62,000 nucleotides of DNA from Branchiostoma floridae (taxonomy: Eukaryota > Chordata > Leptocardii > Amphioxiformes > Branchiostomatidae), in assembly GCF_000003815.2 (NCBI RefSeq), contig NC_049991.1, forward strand, positions 14,554,154 to 14,616,153, in the 5' to 3' direction. How positions within the stretch are numbered: position 1 is the stretch's first letter; each line of letters opens with the position of its first letter. This document shows, in pieces, positions 1 to 13,100 of the stretch. The notes below the pieces were generated by a model that searched no databases, was not told where the DNA came from, and saw only the letters and a program-made list of their open reading frames with translations. The position numbers and the translations under genes were made by a program.

Positions 1-1665
1 TGGGGCCGAGATCAGTCACTGGACGGATGAGTAAGGGGGCTTTGCTTTGCTTATAGACCAGATGACGCACCTGTACGGGTGAGTAAGGTGTCTCTCCGTT
101 ACCCATGGACCAGATAGGGCATTATACAGGCAAGTAAGGCGTCTAGCGTTTGGGCTGGGACCAGTCCGGAGGGAAGACACGTAACTTACGCGGATAATCC
201 CCTATATGGTCTATAGGCAAAGGAAAGTCGCTTTACTCACCTGTATAATGCCCTATCTGGTCTATAGGCAAAGGAAAGACGCCTTACTCACCTGTATAAT
301 GCCCTATCTGGTCTATAGGCAAAGGAAAGACACCTTACTCACCAGTATAATACCCTATCTGGTCTATAGGCAAAGGAAAGACACTTTACTCACCTGCATA
401 ATACCCTATCTGGTCTATAGGCAAAGGAAAGGCACCTTACTCACCTGTATAATACCCTATCTGGTCTATAGGCAAAGGAAAGACGCCTTACTCGCCTGTT
501 TAATGGCCTATATAGTATATAGGCAAAGGAAAGACGCCTTACTCACCTGTATAATACACCACCTGGTCTACAGGCAAAGGAAACACACCTTACTCACCTG
601 TGCGGTGTCTTACCTGGTCTGTAATCAAAGGAAATACACGTTACTCACCTGTACAGTGTCTTACCTAGTCTGTAGTCAAGGAAACACACCTTACTCACCT
701 GTACGGCGTCTCACCTGGTCTGTTATAAAAGGAAACACACCTTACTTGCCTGTATGGTGTTTTACCTGGCCTGTTATCAAAGGAAATACACGTTACTCAC
801 CTGTACGGCGGCTTACCTGGTCTTCTATAAAAGGAAATACACGTTACTCACCTGTACGGTGTCTTACCTGGTCTGTAATCAAAGGAAATACACGTTACTC
901 ACCTGTACGGTGTCTTACCTAGTCTGTAGTCAAGGAAACACACCTTACTCACCTGTACGGTGTCTTACCTGGTCTGTTATAAAAGGAAACACACCTTACT
1001 TGCCTGTATGGTGTTTTACCTGGCCTGTTATCAAAGGAAATACATGTTACTCACCTGTACGGTGTCTTACCTGGTCTGTAGTCAAGGAAACACACCTTAC
1101 TCACCTGTACGGCGTCTCTCCTGGTCTGTTATAAAAGGAAACACACCTTACTTGCCTGTATGGTGTTTTACCTGGCCTGTTATCAAAGGAAATACACGTT
1201 ACTCACCTGTACGGCGGCTTACCTGGTCTTCTATAAAAGGAAATACACGTTACTCACCTGTACGGTGTCTTACCTGGTCTGTAATCAAAGGAAATACACG
1301 TTACTCACCTGTACGGTGTCTTACCTAGTCTGTAGTCAAGGAAACACACCTTACTCACCTGTACGGTGTCTTACCTGGTCTGTTATAAAAGGACACACAC
1401 CTTACTTGCCTGTATGGTGTTTTACCTGGCCTGTTATCAAAGGAAATACATGTTACTCACCTGTACGGTGTCTTACCTGGTCTGCTATAAAAGGAAACAC
1501 ACCTTACTTACCTGTACGGTGTCTTACCTGGTCTGCTATAAAAGGAAACACACCTTACTCACCTGTACGGTGTCTTACCTGGTCTGCTATAAAGGGAAAC
1601 ACACCTTACTCACCTGTACGGCGTCTTACCTGGCCTGTTATAAAAGAAACACACCTTACTTACCT
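1..1665. repeat. 51-bp minisatellite with higher-order units and an orientation switch
   Basis: A tandem array with a 51-bp period: the GGTCTATAGG core recurs at 208, 259 and 310. From about 600 the monomers change to a second type with cores such as CCTGGTCTGTTATAAAAGG. Blocks starting at 754 and 1160 are nearly identical for about 310 bp, so monomers are organised in higher-order units of about 406 bp (eight monomers, two of them short). The first ~165 bp carry three monomers in the opposite orientation, marked by GACC at 56, 108 and 159. Since 51 is a multiple of three, stop-free frames run through the array; these are a by-product of the period and I see no sign of a real protein. Confidence 0.93.
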
Positions 1666-4600
1666 TTATTGTTGTCATTTATTAAGAAGAGAAAAACAAT
1701 TTGTTTGTCAATGTTAATAAAGATACACTTTACAATTGAAATTTTCTACGTCATAACTAAATGTTATAAAACATTTCCTTTCTGTACTCAGAAGAGGAGC
1801 CCGCTCATGCCATGTTCCAACATTTTATTAGACTATTAATAGCTTGTGGTTACATTTTTCTGCACACAAATAATGCAATTAATATTGTTTATGTGTCAAC
1901 CCCTTCCAATACTTTAAAAATTATTTAGGAAGTGAAATGAAATACATTTTTGTATTTGAAATAAGTTTGTACATACTGTAACAGATACTCATCTAATCAA
2001 ATCCTCATTGTAGCAATGTTTCTGTGATAAATAAAGATAAGAAAAGTCCAGTTTGGTGAAGAGTTATTATTATAATGTAAATAGTATTGTTAATAATGAA
2101 TAGCTATGTTTTCTAGTATTGGTTACCTGCCCTAGTCAGGTTTATAACACTAATGTGTCTGAGCCTTTTGTACATTAATTGGGCACTGAGGAGAATCAAT
2201 ATCCATATTTGCACTAAGTTCCTCAAACCTGGGTAATTATAGCACAGAAAAAAGGACCACAATGTAAATATCAGTCAGATGATAGCACTATGAATTGAAA
2301 ATCTTGTTCAGAATTCACTCTAAAATGGTTGTATGATAAGCTATGCTACAACAGTCACTCCCGCGATACTTATAGAACAGTCCCGCAAGGAGGTCACATG
2401 ACTAGTGCCCGCCATTTTGAATTGCTATTGTTAATGTATGGCAGTATCGGCGGAGTACATTTTGACCAAAAACAGGGACTTAAAATGCCTGTAAAGCACG
2501 GAAACTCCGTACACATCAATGGGACACCATCTTGAACATGTTTGTGGCGGTAGGTTTAGGTGTCGTTGTGCGACGGCCGATATTTTTGTGGATATAGTGG
2601 GCATTCGCTAAAAAGACATTTTGCTGGGCGTTCGCTAAAAAGACCATCGAGAATCGAAAACTTTGATTTATGTCACTTCGGGTCGACGGATTGACTTGAA
2701 ACTCAGGATTAATACATGGGAGCACAACGTGGACATATTCCAAGCAAAAAAAATGAGATTCGTGCAGCGCGGACTTCTCTAGAGTGGGCGTTTGTGGGCA
2801 TTCGCTAAAAAGACCCTCCCATCATGTCCGTCTGCCACAGTAGCCTACTAGGGGTACGGTTGACACAATGTAGCCACCTATAATGGCCAGGCCCTGGACT
2901 GCCCATCCCATGTCAACTTGAGCTCCAGATGATGAACTGTGAACGTGATGATCACGTAATTTTGTCAGGGCCATGCACCTGTTGCTCCGTAATCTATACA
3001 GAGGCACTGCTTAATGAAGGTCGGCGCTCAGGGATTTGTTCATTGTCATGTTCCGCTGCTGAAGTAACTATCACTGCCTGCCATGTTGACTCCGTCAGAG
3101 CTTGTCAAACATAATTTATGAAGATCTTGAAGATATATTCAACATAAACCTTTTAAATGTATTCTGTTCCTAACCTGACTTACATGCTTCCGGAACACCA
3201 AGCAACAAGGGAGCGCAATGCCTAATACTGAATGAGACAGAAGGAGTTATGGGATTTCATTTCACTGGCGGCTCTGTAACACAGCAGAAATTGGCGAGTG
3301 CACGTCATGACTGATCTGTCGTAGCGCTGTTCCTCCTGATAACATGTTTCACAGGTGGGTGTCAGCATTTTGTGTTAAATGGTACAAAAAAACTGGTTGA
3401 TTTGCTAAGTTGGACTGCATTGACAAGGTTCAAGTTGTGACTCCTCTTAGCTAATGTGAGGGAAGATGTATTTGGTGCCCTTTCTAGAAGTTGCCTATTC
3501 CTAAATAACAAACCTGTTTTCTTAACCTGGAGCTACAAATGGATGAGCAGTACGTTTTACCCATAGTTACTCAAGGAACTCGACGATAACGACATTTCAG
3601 ACAGCATCCGTTGCGTCTTAAATGTCAGCAAAGGGAAACAGATTTTGTCTGAAATGTTTGATCATTTACAAATACTTAATCCATGTAAATTTTCTGTTAA
3701 CTTGCATATCTTAAACCCGGATGTCAAACCATTAGCAATGTAGCATGTTTTATTTCTCCATGATCATGACCATTGGCATTGGACATAAATTTGTTTTGGT
3801 ACATGATTGACCTCTTCGGCCTTCTTAGATTCAGACACTAAAATGTGATTTTGAAGTCTGGACTGTTAACATGTTGAAGAGTTTTGAATTCATCATTTTT
3901 TTCTGAACTGGCATATCCAGTGATATTTCCAGACAACATTGTCCTCTAGAGCTGTTTGGTCTTTGTGCAATTGCTGGAGGACATACACCTTAAAGTTTCA
4001 AGTTGCAGTTTTCTCAAAGATATTGCCATGCCTCTTCTTTTTTTTTCAAAAACATTACATACAGCTTATATGTCAGTCATACATTCAGTTTCAGTCATAC
4101 TTTAACTCTCTTGCCGAAAAGCAGAGGATCAGTCTGGCATATGTTTTGGAAGCAGATTTCATACCTGTGCTGTCAGGGCATATCGTTGCAATAATCCTGA
4201 AGCCGGACTCCCTTGGTGATGCTCACATCTGCCGCAGTCGCCGCAATGACTGTGTCAGCTCTCAAACGTCACCTCATGTCAGCCAGCCTGGGGCAAGCTG
4301 GTGTTGTACATTACCTAGAGACGGCTCCAGCTGCAGCTCCCAGGCCTCCATTGTCTGATACTCATCTGCCTGGGGACAGGGTTGGGGCTGGTCGCAAAAT
4401 GTACCTCGCTCTCGAACAGAGTATTTTTTGTTCATTTTCATTTGAGTAAATGATACTTCAACATTGAAGTTTGCTGTTGGTGAAGATGAGAGAGACTCTG
4501 AGGTAGAGATAAATTTTTATGTATCTTGTCTTACGACTAGAACTTGGTACTTTTGCTGTAGGGTAAATATTTAACATTTTGAGCTGATGACCCTGAATAT

Positions 4601-7029
4601 TTGTGTCATGTAAAAACATGTCGCTGTGCATCTGGAATGAAAGAACTTTACTACTGTTCCCTTATCTCATAACATTCCTGTTGTCAATGTCAAAAGCAAC
4701 TGAAATCACCTTTTTTATCCCTTGATACCTGAAGTGAGTTATGTGTTACGTCCTGCAATGTAAATAAACATTCAGACGTGTCCAGCTTTTACTTACAATG
4801 GAGGTTCTACATGTATGTTGGAATAGTTGTCGAGTTTTCCTTAAGGAATAGAATTCGATGTGGAAAAAGAAAAACTAAGGGAAAAAAAATGACATCTTTA
4901 TCTGATGATCTGAGGAAACTTGAATGATATGTAAAATAAACTCTTTATACAAATATATTGTTAGAGGTCATAAGGACGTCCTTGAGACATGACTGCGTTA
5001 TGGAACCCCTAGTGTACTGATAGCCTCGGGATGTCATTGATAGCATGAAGTTCAAAAGCACTCTGAAGCTGCTGATCAGAAAATAATGCAGAACTTTGTC
5101 ATCTGAGCTTCCAGCTTGAAATAGACAGACTGCATTAGATGTCACACTCAGGTCAGGGTGGGAAAGTGCATTTTTCAACTTCAAAGCAGTCTTCACTGGA
5201 CTAAGTTTGGCTGTTGAGTTGTATTATCTTATTTACTTTGTACCAGAGCTGTCCCTAGGACCTGCCCCCCACCCTGGGATGGAAATTTGCTTATTGGGAT
5301 CGACAAAATGATCTCTGTATCCATCAAAAAAATTTAAGCTTATGATAAAAGACTTAGTAAAAATATTAACAACATTGGCTGCCAAGTTCAAATGGAATCA
5401 AATTTTGCTTTTTTTCTTTTCCATTCATTAATCATGGTCATTGACTTCCAAGACCATCCAAGTAGGACTGACAAAATGTTAAAGCTGGAAGCAGCATCAG
5501 GCTGCTTTATATTCAAATTTTGAATATTTCAAAGATACATTTTGAAGTCAGCTTGTCTAATACAGTTAAGGTTGTGAATGTTGACAGAGTTTTGACTGGC
5601 CCCACAGAGGATTGTTTATCATTCTGTACTATAGGGCTGGTGCAGTATCCATTGGATCAAGAGCAAACATGGATTGACGTGTATTGAGAGAATGAGGGTT
5701 TGATAAGTGCCCCTGTGTTTGTTTCATTTGAATGCTCTGTAGCTAAGGGTTTAAAGTTTTGCTTTGTCATGGGGAAATCAGGAGGTTTGCTTGCAATGGA
5801 GAGCTAAGAAGCCATCCCTGTGATTACAAAATGAGCTCAAGACATCCTTCTGATTGCGATAAAGCATCTTATTCAGTACCAATTCTCAAGAACATTTAAG
5901 CAAACTGTATCAGATAAGACTTCTAAAGGCTATTTTTCTGATATCATATATAGAAGTTCAGGCATTTAAATGTGACATACCTCTGCTATCAGCTGGGATA
6001 TGCCCAGCTATCAAGGAATGTAAACATATTTGATTAGACTTTCATAAAAGAGTCAACCTTGTGCCAAAGTGGTCACAAACCCTTTTCAATTGCCCATTAG
6101 ACTCAGACCTTTAAGCACTTTCTAAAAGACTAATCAAGCTGATAAGTTCCCCTTGTTTATTCCATTACGTACCAGTTGGACTGAACTTTTTACCTTGTCT
6201 GGGGACTGGTCATATATTAGAAACAAATTTCAAACCAAGGTCCAACTGCACTATCTGAATTTTTTGCAGTTGTAGTTCAACTTATTTCTACGTCTTATCT
6301 ACAAACTTATGATTATAATATGATGTTAGATAAAAAGAATATGATTTCTTACTGATTGTCTTTGATAACTGGCACCAGTTTGCTTGATGTGAAGATCTTC
6401 AGTTGAAAAAGTTGGAATCTTTTGAGAATGTTGAATGCAGTAAAAGTTCTACAAAGAAAGAAATACTGCTTCAGAAATGCAACAGGTGCAGTTAAATGTT
6501 ATTAACATATGAAGCTCTAAAAGCCCACTTTGCATGTTAATATGAATCCGCCCCTCCCCTACCAATACTGGTTTGCCCCCAGCCTGTCTTTGGTAGTGCA
6601 TGCCTGTGTTCTGTTTACACCTGTTTGACACTCCCCTATCAATGCTTCTACTCTCAAGCACACACAAACGGCCCAATAGCTCCCAACAACCCTGCCTGCA
6701 GCCAAATACTGTGAGCCTCTCTGTTCATTCAGCGCTGCTCAACCACAGCAGAGTCTCCTCCTGCATGGTTATGTTTCCATGAGGGCTGAGAGTACTTGTT
6801 CTCCTCCTGTGATTAGTGGAATTCTGCTCACGACAAGTGCATTTTTCATGCGTTTGCTACCACCTGCTGGATTACCTTGGACTTCCTGTGTACAGTACAT
6901 GCCATGCATGCAAGTCCCGCGGACCTCTCTGAGTGCTCAGACCTCACCCACACCCTCACGTCAACAGAAGGGCAGACTCTGAGATAACATGTCTCCCTCG
7001 CTCTAGCAGTCCCTTACTGTCGTCTTGTC
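1666..7029. other. Non-coding flank upstream of the BAIAP3-like gene
   Basis: No exon is recognisable on either strand. 1700-2300 is AT-rich. 2330-2830 is richer in CpG and contains GCCATTTTG and CCATCTTG words (YY1-like by motif) and three copies of a 19-mer. 3100-6500 is plain AT-rich sequence in which I see nothing. 6530-7029 is more GC-rich and pyrimidine-rich, directly precedes the proposed start codon, and would be where the 5' untranslated region and promoter lie. No TATA box stands out there. Confidence 0.6.
2599..2814 (+). repeat. Three copies of a 19-bp word
   Basis: GGGC(A/G)TTCGCTAAAAAGAC occurs at 2599-2617, 2626-2644 and 2796-2814, with only the fifth base varying. The first two are 27 bp apart and the third lies 170 bp away. 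Function unknown; it could be a decayed tandem repeat or a clustered protein-binding site. Confidence 0.8.
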
Positions 7030-7118
7030 ATGGCTACTTGGGCCAGGAAGGCAGGATGGAGGAACTCTGATTCTGAACACAGCGTCAAACACATTCCCAT
7101 GCGGCAGTACTATGACAT
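7030..7118 (+). CDS. BAIAP3: BAIAP3-like exon 1 (proposed start codon)
   Basis: ATG at 7030 opens 29 codons ([17 protein letters not shown] onward) and ends TATGACAT before donor GTAGGT, phase 2. Joined to exon 2 it reads ...QYYDM|VQEADG. An in-frame TAA at 6985 with no ATG in between makes this the first in-frame start unless an upstream exon splices in. The start context has G at +4. The N-terminus is poorly conserved in the family, so this exon rests on phase and donor only. Confidence 0.55.
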
Positions 7119-10100
7119 GTAGGTGTGGTTAAATCCCTTACTGACAAGTTTGTTGTGTTCAGTCTAGAAAAGCTGGGCAAGTAGTACTTAAAACAACTTT
7201 TAATACAGCCTTGTGTTGACTTGTTTGCTGTGCATATTTGTGCCAAATGTGTAGGGGAAAGTTTTAGACAAGCCAAAATTTTGCAAACCACACCATGTTT
7301 CTGTTATTTTAGTGATTCAGTTTCTTCATCGCATTTCTTTCCATTAAGAAATTGGCTCAAGTTGTTGTTTTTAACTCTGAGAGTTGTTTGGGATATAACA
7401 GGTGTTTTGATGATTATTCTCCAGCTCAGTTTAGACTATCTGAAATACTGGAGATGATTAAAATGCCTTAACACCTGGTCCTACCTTAATTGCCTTCTTA
7501 ATAGATAGCCCTCAGTAGGGTGCTACTGCATAGCTGGCATCATGTTTCAAATTAGCACCAAAAGTCTATTTGAACTGTCATTGCATGCCTAAGTTGTACC
7601 CGATGGTGCTTGCAAATGCCAGAAGCTGAATTTTGACTTGTGGGTTGATTAAAAAGTTTAATTGGGCAATCCTGAAAGGCAGTTGAATGTCATGATATCT
7701 ATAGCTCTATTTCATGGTTATCTGATCTTCGAGTCTGGATTCTGAGAAAGTCTAACTTATGCCTTATATTTGCCTGGATAAGTTATCAAATGGATGAATA
7801 TGCTACATTATGATATTGTATTACAAAGGAAGTCACTTAGTGCCTCACCTCTGTGAAAATTCAAGCGTCCGAAACGGCTAAGACGGCGTCTACAAGCGTC
7901 CAAAGGCGTCTGAGCGCGTTTCAAACTCTCTGGACGCGTCCATTGCAGTCAGAAACGGCCGCGAACACATCGTGAGCGTCCGGGCCGTTCTGTCCGTTTT
8001 TTTGTTGGACGCCCAGACGGCTGAAAAACGTCTGAGACGGCCGTCTGAGACGGCCACTGATGGGGCTATAAAATACTTAGGAACCCGACGCCCTCAGACG
8101 GCTTGCGTCTGTCCTTATCCCCACGGGAAACATGACGTTTTAACTTCTGCACATGCGCCAATTTCAGCGGGTGAATTCGAATTTCAGACTGTTGAACAAT
8201 CCGGCGGTTGCAGGACATATGTTCAGAAGGTGACTATTTCTGTGGATTTTATGTCTGTTTGTTAAAATTTTGCTTACTTTTAGACCAAGGACATCACGTC
8301 TAGAAGTAGCAGTTGATGTTTCTACGACATTGTGCTGAGGTTGGGTTTACGGCGATGACTTTATTCGTTATTTATACTAAAAAAGAATGTACAAAAATAA
8401 TTTGTCGTGCGCCGACAAGGGGGATAAATCATACTACTTACCTGAAGCAACTGTGAAACGTAACGGACAGGAGAAATCACAGATGCCGTCAAAAGAAGCA
8501 GCGTCCTTCCGTTAGCTGACTGTCGATACTTTGCTGGCGCCGGTAAGTGAATACTCATTTTATTCTTATTTTTGTACAACATGTTGTTGCAAAGTTTGCC
8601 GACGACGGTTGCAAAGTTTCGGTGCCCTCCCCACATACGCAAAGGAATGACAAAATTTAGGATCTTACTTTGATGCCACAAAATAAAAAGACTTATGAAC
8701 ACGTTGTAAAATACTTGTAAAAAATATCTGTGGTTTCGATTAAGAATGATAATGCTGTTAAAATGTAGATTTAGACAACAGATAATGAGATAGCACCTAC
8801 CGATTTTGCCGTCAATGAAATCGGCCCTCCCAACTACTAGGGGTTGGGAACTTATGAAACGGACGAATTTGTTTCGCTACCGCGAAATAGAAATGACATA
8901 TGAGCTTTGTAGAAAATGTATTGCACATTTACAATGTATCCAGTCTTTAATTAAGTATTGTGATTAAAATGTACGATAGAGAATTATAAAACGTCCTGTA
9001 TTCACCCTTGATGTTATGTGGACTCGTCCATTATGATGTGCGGGCGGCACGGCGGCACAAAGAGCCGCGGACACGATTGAAGGTCGGATTGAATTTCATA
9101 CATGTAGCAAAGTTTATCAAACGCCGCGAAGTATGTCTGAATTTACGAAGAAATTTGTTCAAGTTGCGTTTGATTTTAACTAAACCTGACGGCCCGGTCG
9201 TGGGTGGTCTTCCACTGCCTGGCTGAATATTTGTTTGTTTGGTATGTGGCAACGCTTGTCCCAACAGGCCATAAAATTATAGCCGTGACCGGACGGCGTC
9301 AGAAACGGCGTCCGGGCGGCCGTCTACGCACGTTCCAAATTAAATGCACCGGCCCGTTATGAGTTTCTACCGTACTGCCTGACTAACTAAAACTGTGTCT
9401 TGAAGAAAAAATATTTTGCTAGGAGTTTGGCCCAGATATTAACCTTTAATAATATAGCGATGACTGCCTCTTGGCCTTTCATTCCATTTTCTGTCGAATT
9501 TTACGATCTGTACCCCCCGTGGGAAGGCGTGGTGGAGGCTACCGCCCGTACCTGCGGCCTGGATTACGCCGTTTATGCCCGTCGCAATCGGCGTCCGATC
9601 CGTCCCAGCAGCCTGGATTACGTCATTTACGTCCGTCGCAATCGGCGTCTGGTCCGTCCGCAGAGACGTCTGTTCCCAGCGGGGGGCCCGCCCGACGGAG
9701 CGCGGGAGCGTCCGGCTGCCCGCTTTCAGACGCCGTCTCGGACGTCCCGAACGTCCGACCGGACGCGTCTAAAGTGCCAATCTAGACGCGTCCGAGCGTT
9801 TGTTATCCCGTTCGGACCGTCGTGGACGTTTCGTCGGGCGTTCAAAAGCCCGTCCCATGCCGTCCGCCGCCGTAACCGTCCAAAGCGTCCCAATAATTTA
9901 AGACGCCTTGGACGGTTGTCGCAAACGGCGTTTCGCCGTCTGAGACGCTTGAATTTTCACAGAGGCATGCATGCTTTCTAGGAACCCATACCAGTGCTTG
10001 TTTTAAATTGTACACAACACAGTTTGAGGATCTAATATTACACAGTATTGTGCCGCATCCAAATTTCACATGTATCATGATCAATGGGGAAAACTATCTT

Positions 10101-13100
10101 ATGACTTATCTGAGTTTCTCCCTTGCTTTGATGTTCACCCTTGCATAGTCATATGTATATAGTCAGTACATACATTCTGGTACGGTTGAGTGAACCCATT
10201 AGCAGAGCAGTGCCATCTAGGTTTAAGTTAAAGTTTTTTACTCAATACACACATAGGATGGTAACCATAGGATGACAATTTGAGTGGCTGCTAAGATATT
10301 TTGGGCGGAAACTAAAAGTTCAAAAGTTATTGTCGTATCAACATGAAGTGAAACAGTGAAAAGTAGTCACTGTGGATCTCTAGTAGTCTACATTTTATCA
10401 AATCTCAATGAAACCTTTGGAAGTGCCACAGCATTCAGCAAAGTAATTCTTATCACTTAACAGTTAGTTTAATATTTACCTGTATGTAAGCTCAGAACAG
10501 AGCTTTATGGTGCACTTGGCTGACCTTGTGATCTGTAACCTTGGATAACATTCTAAAATTGTGAGGTGTGCAGATTGCAATAGGTCATAAGGAACCTGGG
10601 ACTTAAACACAGAGTTTCCTTGGTGACAAGGCTTCTTGCTCAGAGGATGTTAAATTGAAAAAGTAATAACGTCATGTTTAAGAGTAAACCAGGGTGCCAG
10701 TTGATTAAACATTCTGTACATGTCAAGTGCAGGAATGTGACTTGTCGTCCAGCTGCAGATTCCAAAACATACATTCAAGTGAGCTACCATGAACTTTACA
10801 TTGTGCCATCTGGGAAACATCAGAAATAGGGCAGCAATATCAACGTCAAGGAAGTTGTAACGATGCATTGTGACTTTGGCTTGATAAATAGGACGTCTTA
10901 TCATAATTGCATTCCCTTGTTATCACCCTAGGCTTGTACCCACAAGCTACTGGTCATATTGTGGGCACAAGATATTGACAAAAACAAATAGACCAAGGCA
11001 AACCAATGTACAGAGTGCAAAGACTATTCATAATCACTGTGGTACAATTTGACAATTGTTGCTTGCCTTTACTACCTGTATTACTGTAATACAGTAGAAA
11101 AGGCCAGCAAAAATATTGTCAAATTGTGAGTAAATGTTAACGCTAAAGGTGATCACCTTTATCCGTGGAGAAACCTATATTCGTTGTTTTTAAAAACATG
11201 ATATTTGGGGATATCAAGTCGATGGACGGTTCAATATTTTCAAAATACTACAGTTTGAAACCACTGTCAGTTGACTTAAAATCCTTAACCCTCTCAACAC
11301 GTCATAAAATTTTTTCCTGTATACCATATACGACATATAATTTCAGTCTATACAGGTGTCAATTAGTACTTTTTGTGTATTATTATTACAGCTGTTATGT
11401 AAGGAGTAAACTAGGAAAACTATATATTTCTGGAAAGCTCACAGAATGACCTTTCCAAAACAAGCAAAATAAATATCATACCATCAATCTGAGGACAGCA
11501 ATCGTCATGGAAACCACTCAAAAACACATTTGCAACACTCTCAAAAAAAGCTTCACAAAAGAAAACATTTGGCTAGGGGCTGGGTTTTTTGTGTCATTTA
11601 TCATAAAACTATGTAGAAATACTCAATTATACATACACAATGCTGGTATGCTGTTAGAATGACCAAAAACTAAAAATCAAAGCATGATTTCAAATAAGTT
11701 CAGTGTTGATAAACAAATGTTCCCCCCAATAAACAGTTGTGCCCCCCTCCCCACACCTGTAGTTGTACTATTGAAATAATGAATATGCCTTGTGCTAAAT
11801 GGCAAATTATTTTTCTGGATGTTCTCCACATATCAGGGAGTCAAATAAATCCTATTACTTATGATTTGGGTAGAGAAACAGGTATCAGAGTATCTAAAAT
11901 GTCAATTGAGACCAGTGACCTTTCTGACCTGATCTGGTCCTCCTCATGCCCAAGAAAAACAACAAGGAAGCATGCATGTAGAACTCATTAGACATGGTGA
12001 TATCAGCTCATTTGATCTCAACAAAAACAGCTGGGTGTTTGCCTTGCTGTCCCTCAAGGATTTCCCTGTCATCACTCCTGTAAGCCACCAACAAAATTAT
12101 CCACCAAATTGTCTCCATTTCTGCTAAATTTACTAAATAAACCTGTAGAAAACTGAAGCCAAAACACATGCTGGAGGCCTCAGAAACAGGGCTCAAATGC
12201 TACATCCCTTCTGGTTGGTCAAAGATACAAGCATCCTGATTGGCAAACTCTGCCAAATTTCCCATTTCACAGTAGTCAGTTTGAATTTCCCGCCGGAATT
12301 AAACCTGAAGCCACGATCGTGGCTTCTCGTGTCCTATGGGAAAGCCACGATAGTGGCTTCTCGTGCTGAGAGGGTTAAATGCCCTGTTTTTAGAAACAAT
12401 GGATATAGGTTACCCTACGGATAAAGGCGAACCAACGTTACATCTAGCAACAGTACTAGTAACTGCACCCATTATCTTGGTTTGTTCATAATCAGATACT
12501 TCCTCTGATTTCATTCTGAATTTGACATATCTTTATTGACACAACAAAAGTAATGTGAGCGACTTTCGTAAGGTCTACTACAAAGATATGAACAACCAAG
12601 TGTATACAATTAATAATCTACATGAATGTCTAACGAATAAGTATAAATATATCGAAGAAACAATTCCTGCCATTTGCTTGAGAGGCTTAAGCTTGACTGC
12701 CCCAATGATCCAGAACACGGGATATCAAAACCAAACGTTCTGCTGCAGAACCTAGGAAAGCCGCCAGGTGCTCAAAGTCTACTCATTTACAGTTTTGTAT
12801 TATAAAACCAATCCATCCCGTTCTTCTCGAGTTTGGTGATTTTAGTAATGTACAGACAGACTGACACACACACACACACACACTCAGGCAAATGTTGCCT
12901 CCATTTTTCATAGATTCTGAAGTAACATTTATTATTTCTGGTAGGACAATCTAAGAGAGGTTAATATGCAGAATGCGTAGTGTGTGTACAGTGTGTTAAT
13001 CATCCTACCTTCCACTTGTTGCTTTCACATGACATTGACATGAAAGAGTTAACTCCAGCAAATACTCAGGGTGCTCTGAGGGGATAATGAAGCAGCATAT

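Noticed and set aside
1-1665. Possible CRISPR array
   Set aside because: Repeats are contiguous with no unique spacers, and the DNA is plainly eukaryotic.
206-1839. Long open frames on the + strand, e.g. 206-922 and 1160-1717
   Set aside because: They lie in a minisatellite whose 51-bp period preserves frame; the peptides are 17-residue repeats with no domain.
9400-9981. 193-codon Arg-rich open frame
   Set aside because: Produced by the CpG-rich CGTC repeats of the inverted-repeat element; no start context or splice support.
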